From positions 1 to 21,020 of the forward strand of contig CAICTM010001897.1 of NCBI GenBank assembly GCA_903772945.1: DNA of 21,020 bases, read 5' to 3'. Positions 18,127 through 21,020 of the stretch are shown here, in pieces; position 1 is the first letter of the stretch, and every line of letters begins with the position of its first letter. The DNA is from Seminavis robusta (Eukaryota > Bacillariophyta > Bacillariophyceae > Naviculales > Naviculaceae). The translations under genes were made by a program, and so were the position numbers. The notes below the pieces were generated by a model. It was not told the DNA's origin. It worked only from the letters and a program-made list of their open reading frames with translations, and made no database searches.

Positions 18127-19950
18127 ATGGCGGCGACGGCAATCACTACTCCTGCTGAACCTCGCAGCAGGACGATTCTTCTGCTGGTTCATCAAGTGGA
18201 AGATGTGGCACCAGTGGCGGCTCTGTGTGCCTTGCTGGGCGATCTGTATCGTCATCGAACGCTGTTTGCCCACGAACCCATGCCAGTGCTACGAGTTGTC
18301 GTGACTCCCTCGTTGCAACATCATTTTGCCTGCAATGGCCGAATTGTCTCTTGGAGAGCTCATGAGTCTGTTTCCAATGGCAGTAGTTTTCGATGGGCTA
18401 CCCACGTGGGTGCTCCCGATTCTGTGTGGCCTCTCCACGATGCTCCAACAGCAAATGACACCAGTTGGTTGGAAGATGCTTTCTGGGGTAGGTCCAACAG
18501 GAAGAATCCACTGTCGCACGACGACGGAGGCATGGCCGATATGATTTTGTTGGGATGTTCTTCTTCCTTGACATTGAATGTGTGGCAACAAATTGCCAGA
18601 CTGGTAGACAAGTTGCCACAAACCAACAATCATTACAGCAGAGTACCACCTCTTGTGATTGCTTCTTTGGGGAATCTACGAGGGCTGGATTGGCTTTCTC
18701 GAATGGCTTTTGCCACACCACCAAGTCAGACAGCCGTTCGATTGAAAGACCTGTCAATACAGCCATTCCAAGAAATAAGACAAAACCAATCCGCAAGAAA
18801 TCTGGGGATACGCCCCTTGGTTTTGATTGGTTTGCCGTCTCCGCTTTGGTTTTGTCGACGAATACCGGATACTCGCAGTGTCAATACCAGATCCATTCGA
18901 ACCAGCTTTTCATACGAGGATTCCTTGGTACTCATGACAGGCAATCGAGACTCGTCGTCTACGCAACCACAACAGATTTGCCTCGTTTCATCTACTACAC
19001 CCCTTTCCGAACAACAAGAGGCACATGTCCAACGCTTGCTTTGTCAAACAATCTTTGCTCCAAAAACAAACCTGGAACTGGATCTCTCTATTCCTCCCAT
19101 CTCACCGACTTCACCACCAGATGCCACACACTACATTTATGCCTTGATACGATCACTTCTGCAAGATCCATACCTGATTCAGTTCCCTTGCACCTTGGCC
19201 ATTCTACATCCAACAAATTCCAAACATCATCACCAACAACAAACAGAATGTCCTTTGAAACCGCATCCAACCCCGGGGTGCATAATATTGACTGTACTCG
19301 AGGATCTTTTGCTGGTGCTACATCAGCTCCTTGTCCGCACACGTTCGGAGCGAGGTGACAACAACAATCATCATCATCTGTTTGATCAACATGTATTGCA
19401 GCCTCTGCGGGTGTCTCTGCTCGCACAACTACTAGGGAATGGAGGCTCCTTATTGGAGGATCTCACCATGAACCGTACGGTGGATGTCCTGCCAAGGTTG
19501 CATCATCGTCGTCAAACCAATGCAACCGACGACGAGACAATCTGGCGACAACGATGGATCTTGGAACCCATACTGACTCGGGCCGCTTTGTCGGAATGGC
19601 AGTTCATGACGGAGCGGTCGCCATATCCCAGTACAGTCGCAACCACAACACACGAGTTGAGACACCAAATCCGCAAGGATACCATCCAGTATGGCTTGGG
19701 ATTTGTATTGCAGCTGGGACGGATGCTTCAGATGGAACCGAAACAATTGGCCCTACTTGAGTGGGTCGTCGAAAGTTGTTGCTGGACTGATGATTCTGGA
19801 GCAACATCAAAGCAGGAAGAACCAATCTCGGCAATTCCCCTTGAGGATTGGGGGATCAAGACGATGCCAGATTTGAATGATTTTCTGGCTCGCTCTCCCG
19901 TGTTTGGGAGACACAGTGTGTCAGTTCCTGCGCCGCTGTCGCGACTGTAA
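18127..19950 (+). CDS. Uncharacterised 607-aa protein, single exon
   Basis: An open frame runs from ATG at 18127 (context TTGACCATGG, favourable Kozak-like) to TAA at 19948-19950, with no in-frame stop and coherent composition. No clear signal peptide or transmembrane segment is seen. Visible features are a hydrophobic strand RTILLLVHQVEDVAPVAALC near the N-terminus, ADMILLGCSSSLTLNVWQQI (~140-160), PPLVIASLGNLRGLDWLS (~180-200), GLPSPLWFCRRI (~240), His/Gln- and Asn/His-rich low-complexity patches (~365 and ~420), a leucine-rich helical half, and a C-terminal LEDWGIKTMPDLNDFLARSP. The spacing of the central hydrophobic strands faintly recalls the second half of a Rossmann domain in opine-dehydrogenase-like enzymes, but no GxGxxG is visible and I would not assign it. 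The neighbours give no functional hint. Confidence 0.75.
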   Translation: MAATAITTPAEPRSRTILLLVHQVEDVAPVAALCALLGDLYRHRTLFAHEPMPVLRVVVTPSLQHHFACNGRIVSWRAHESVSNGSSFRWATHVGAPDSVWPLHDAPTANDTSWLEDAFWGRSNRKNPLSHDDGGMADMILLGCSSSLTLNVWQQIARLVDKLPQTNNHYSRVPPLVIASLGNLRGLDWLSRMAFATPPSQTAVRLKDLSIQPFQEIRQNQSARNLGIRPLVLIGLPSPLWFCRRIPDTRSVNTRSIRTSFSYEDSLVLMTGNRDSSSTQPQQICLVSSTTPLSEQQEAHVQRLLCQTIFAPKTNLELDLSIPPISPTSPPDATHYIYALIRSLLQDPYLIQFPCTLAILHPTNSKHHHQQQTECPLKPHPTPGCIILTVLEDLLLVLHQLLVRTRSERGDNNNHHHLFDQHVLQPLRVSLLAQLLGNGGSLLEDLTMNRTVDVLPRLHHRRQTNATDDETIWRQRWILEPILTRAALSEWQFMTERSPYPSTVATTTHELRHQIRKDTIQYGLGFVLQLGRMLQMEPKQLALLEWVVESCCWTDDSGATSKQEEPISAIPLEDWGIKTMPDLNDFLARSPVFGRHSVSVPAPLSRL

Positions 19951-21020
19951 AGAGAGGAAATCAAGCATCGGGATTCCAGCTCCTGGCCTTGAAGGATTCA
20001 ATAGTTCCAGCTGGTCCAAACTGGACTTTTGGAATCGAATCCAATGGACATCGGGAGAGCCAACGTGGAACTTGAGCATGCTTGTCTGTGAGAAGACTCG
20101 CGAGTTGCATTGCTCATGATTGCACCAATGATCAGCAATTGATTGCTACAGGATTGGTTGCAAGCTAGTGTTCTTCTTTTACGTGCGACTCAGTTTGGAC
20201 CGTCCTCAGTGGCGAAGCGTCTGGCAGCACCCAACGGTGGTACCTCGGCACTCTTTGTTTGGCTCTCGTTTTTGCCATCTACAGCGCTGCCGACGATACC
20301 TACCCTGGAGACGCAAATGCCAACAACCACAATCCTCTGAAGAACTGACGGGAAGCCCAACCTACCTGCTCTACGGGAGCTGCAGGAGGCATACACGAGC
20401 TGGCGATTCGTTCGAGTCGTCCATCGGGGCCACGTTGGTGCCCTGAGTGTGGTTGTCACGGCAGGCCACACTTCCCGGCCCGGCCATGTCGTCGTATGGG
20501 CACGGGTTGCTCCAACCACCAGTAACGATGCTCTCCACTGGCTCAAAATTGCCCGCAGTCAGCCATATCGTTGCCCTCTCACCGCCTGGCAGGGCGTTGC
20601 TGCAGGTCGTCAAGTCGCCCTTGCAGTGTTTATATGGAGGCGTTTGGTATAATTGCCCCAAGCCAGAGTGTGCGTGTGGCATCAAGAGCGGTATTCAAGG
20701 AGCCAGTGTGGCAAAGATACTGATGTAGAACCAACTCGTCCTGGTCATGTTGGTACGTGGCACCGTCATGGTCACGGCGCAATACATATTTTCCAAGTGC
20801 ACAGATGACTGTTGCTGCCATGGCTGATGGGTTGTCGTTTTGGAAGTTGCGAGAAGAGCACACCCTCTTTCCCCCAAGGTGAAGGCATCATCAAATCGCC
20901 TGCACTGTCTTCTCTAAGCCTGCATACAATACATCGTACCCGCACGTCCCCCGTAGTAACTCCAAGGAAGGCGTCTCTGTGAGGCTGTGAATGTGAGTCA
21001 AGGTTCCTACCGGGAGCAAA
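19951..21020. other. Terminal 1.07-kb region, no intact gene
   Basis: Several overlapping open frames of 60-120 codons occur on both strands. The best candidates are a frameshifted plus-strand stretch (20238-20652, listed separately) and a 104-codon minus-strand frame (20371-20685) that is cysteine- and proline-containing and reads PYKHCKGDLTTCSN and GGWSNPCPYDD. They overlap, so at most one is real. Nothing recognisable follows 20740. Confidence 0.4.
20238..20652 (+). pseudogene. Possible frameshifted gene fragment with a signal-peptide-like segment
   Basis: The frame at 20238-20348 reads LGTLCLALVFAIYSA followed by ADDTYPGDANANNHNPLKN and a TGA at 20346-20348. Shifting by one base at that point opens a frame from about 20347 to TAG near 20652. 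It includes PALRELQEAYTSWRFVRVV and ends FIWRRLV. One extra T would explain the break. There is no in-frame ATG upstream of the hydrophobic segment and no homologue is recognised, so this is only a coding-potential call. Confidence 0.22.

Noticed and set aside
20447..20877. Several overlapping 60-100-codon frames near the window end
   Set aside because: They overlap one another on both strands, and none has a domain or a clear start, so at most one could be real.

Overview
This window is nuclear DNA from a photosynthetic stramenopile, most likely a diatom. Several genes have short GT-AG spliceosomal introns of about 80-200 bp. One small protein begins with a signal peptide that runs into an ASAFAP motif, the bipartite plastid-import signature of diatoms and their relatives. 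There is also a broken PiggyBac-like transposase gene of a kind I associate with diatom genomes, and a kinesin-light-chain-type TPR array. No ribosome-binding sites, operons or CRISPR arrays are present. The species cannot be named from the sequence alone.

Layout. 239-1522 (-) is a 3'-truncated PiggyBac-like transposase remnant with two in-frame TGA codons. 2252-2835 (+) is a small plastid-targeted protein with one intron, and its upstream region carries a perfect TGACGTCA box. 2836-4183 is non-coding, with short repeats and palindromes. 4184-6678 (+) is a cytosolic HSP90 with three introns, the first directly after the start codon. 6679-8282 is non-coding, with a 91-bp tandem repeat, smaller satellites and one short coding-like fragment. 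8283-13245 (+) encodes a 1587-residue type II membrane protein that appears to chain four glycosyltransferase-like modules, one with a visibly degraded active site. 13307-16425 (-) is the class III phosphatidylinositol 3-kinase (VPS34), converging on the glycosyltransferase gene with 61 bp between their stop codons. 16894-17871 (+) is a TPR array damaged by small indels. 18127-19950 (+) is an unrecognised 607-residue protein. 19951-21020 holds no intact gene, but one coding-like stretch looks frameshifted.

The genes do not form one pathway. HSP90 and VPS34 are single-copy-type housekeeping genes. The strongest candidate for something undescribed is the four-module glycosyltransferase. It looks like a Golgi or ER assembly-line enzyme in which one GT2-like domain may have become a scaffold. 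Other points worth checking are the MEQVD variant at the HSP90 C-terminus, the isolated start-codon exon of HSP90, and the bZIP-type boxes upstream of the plastid-protein gene.
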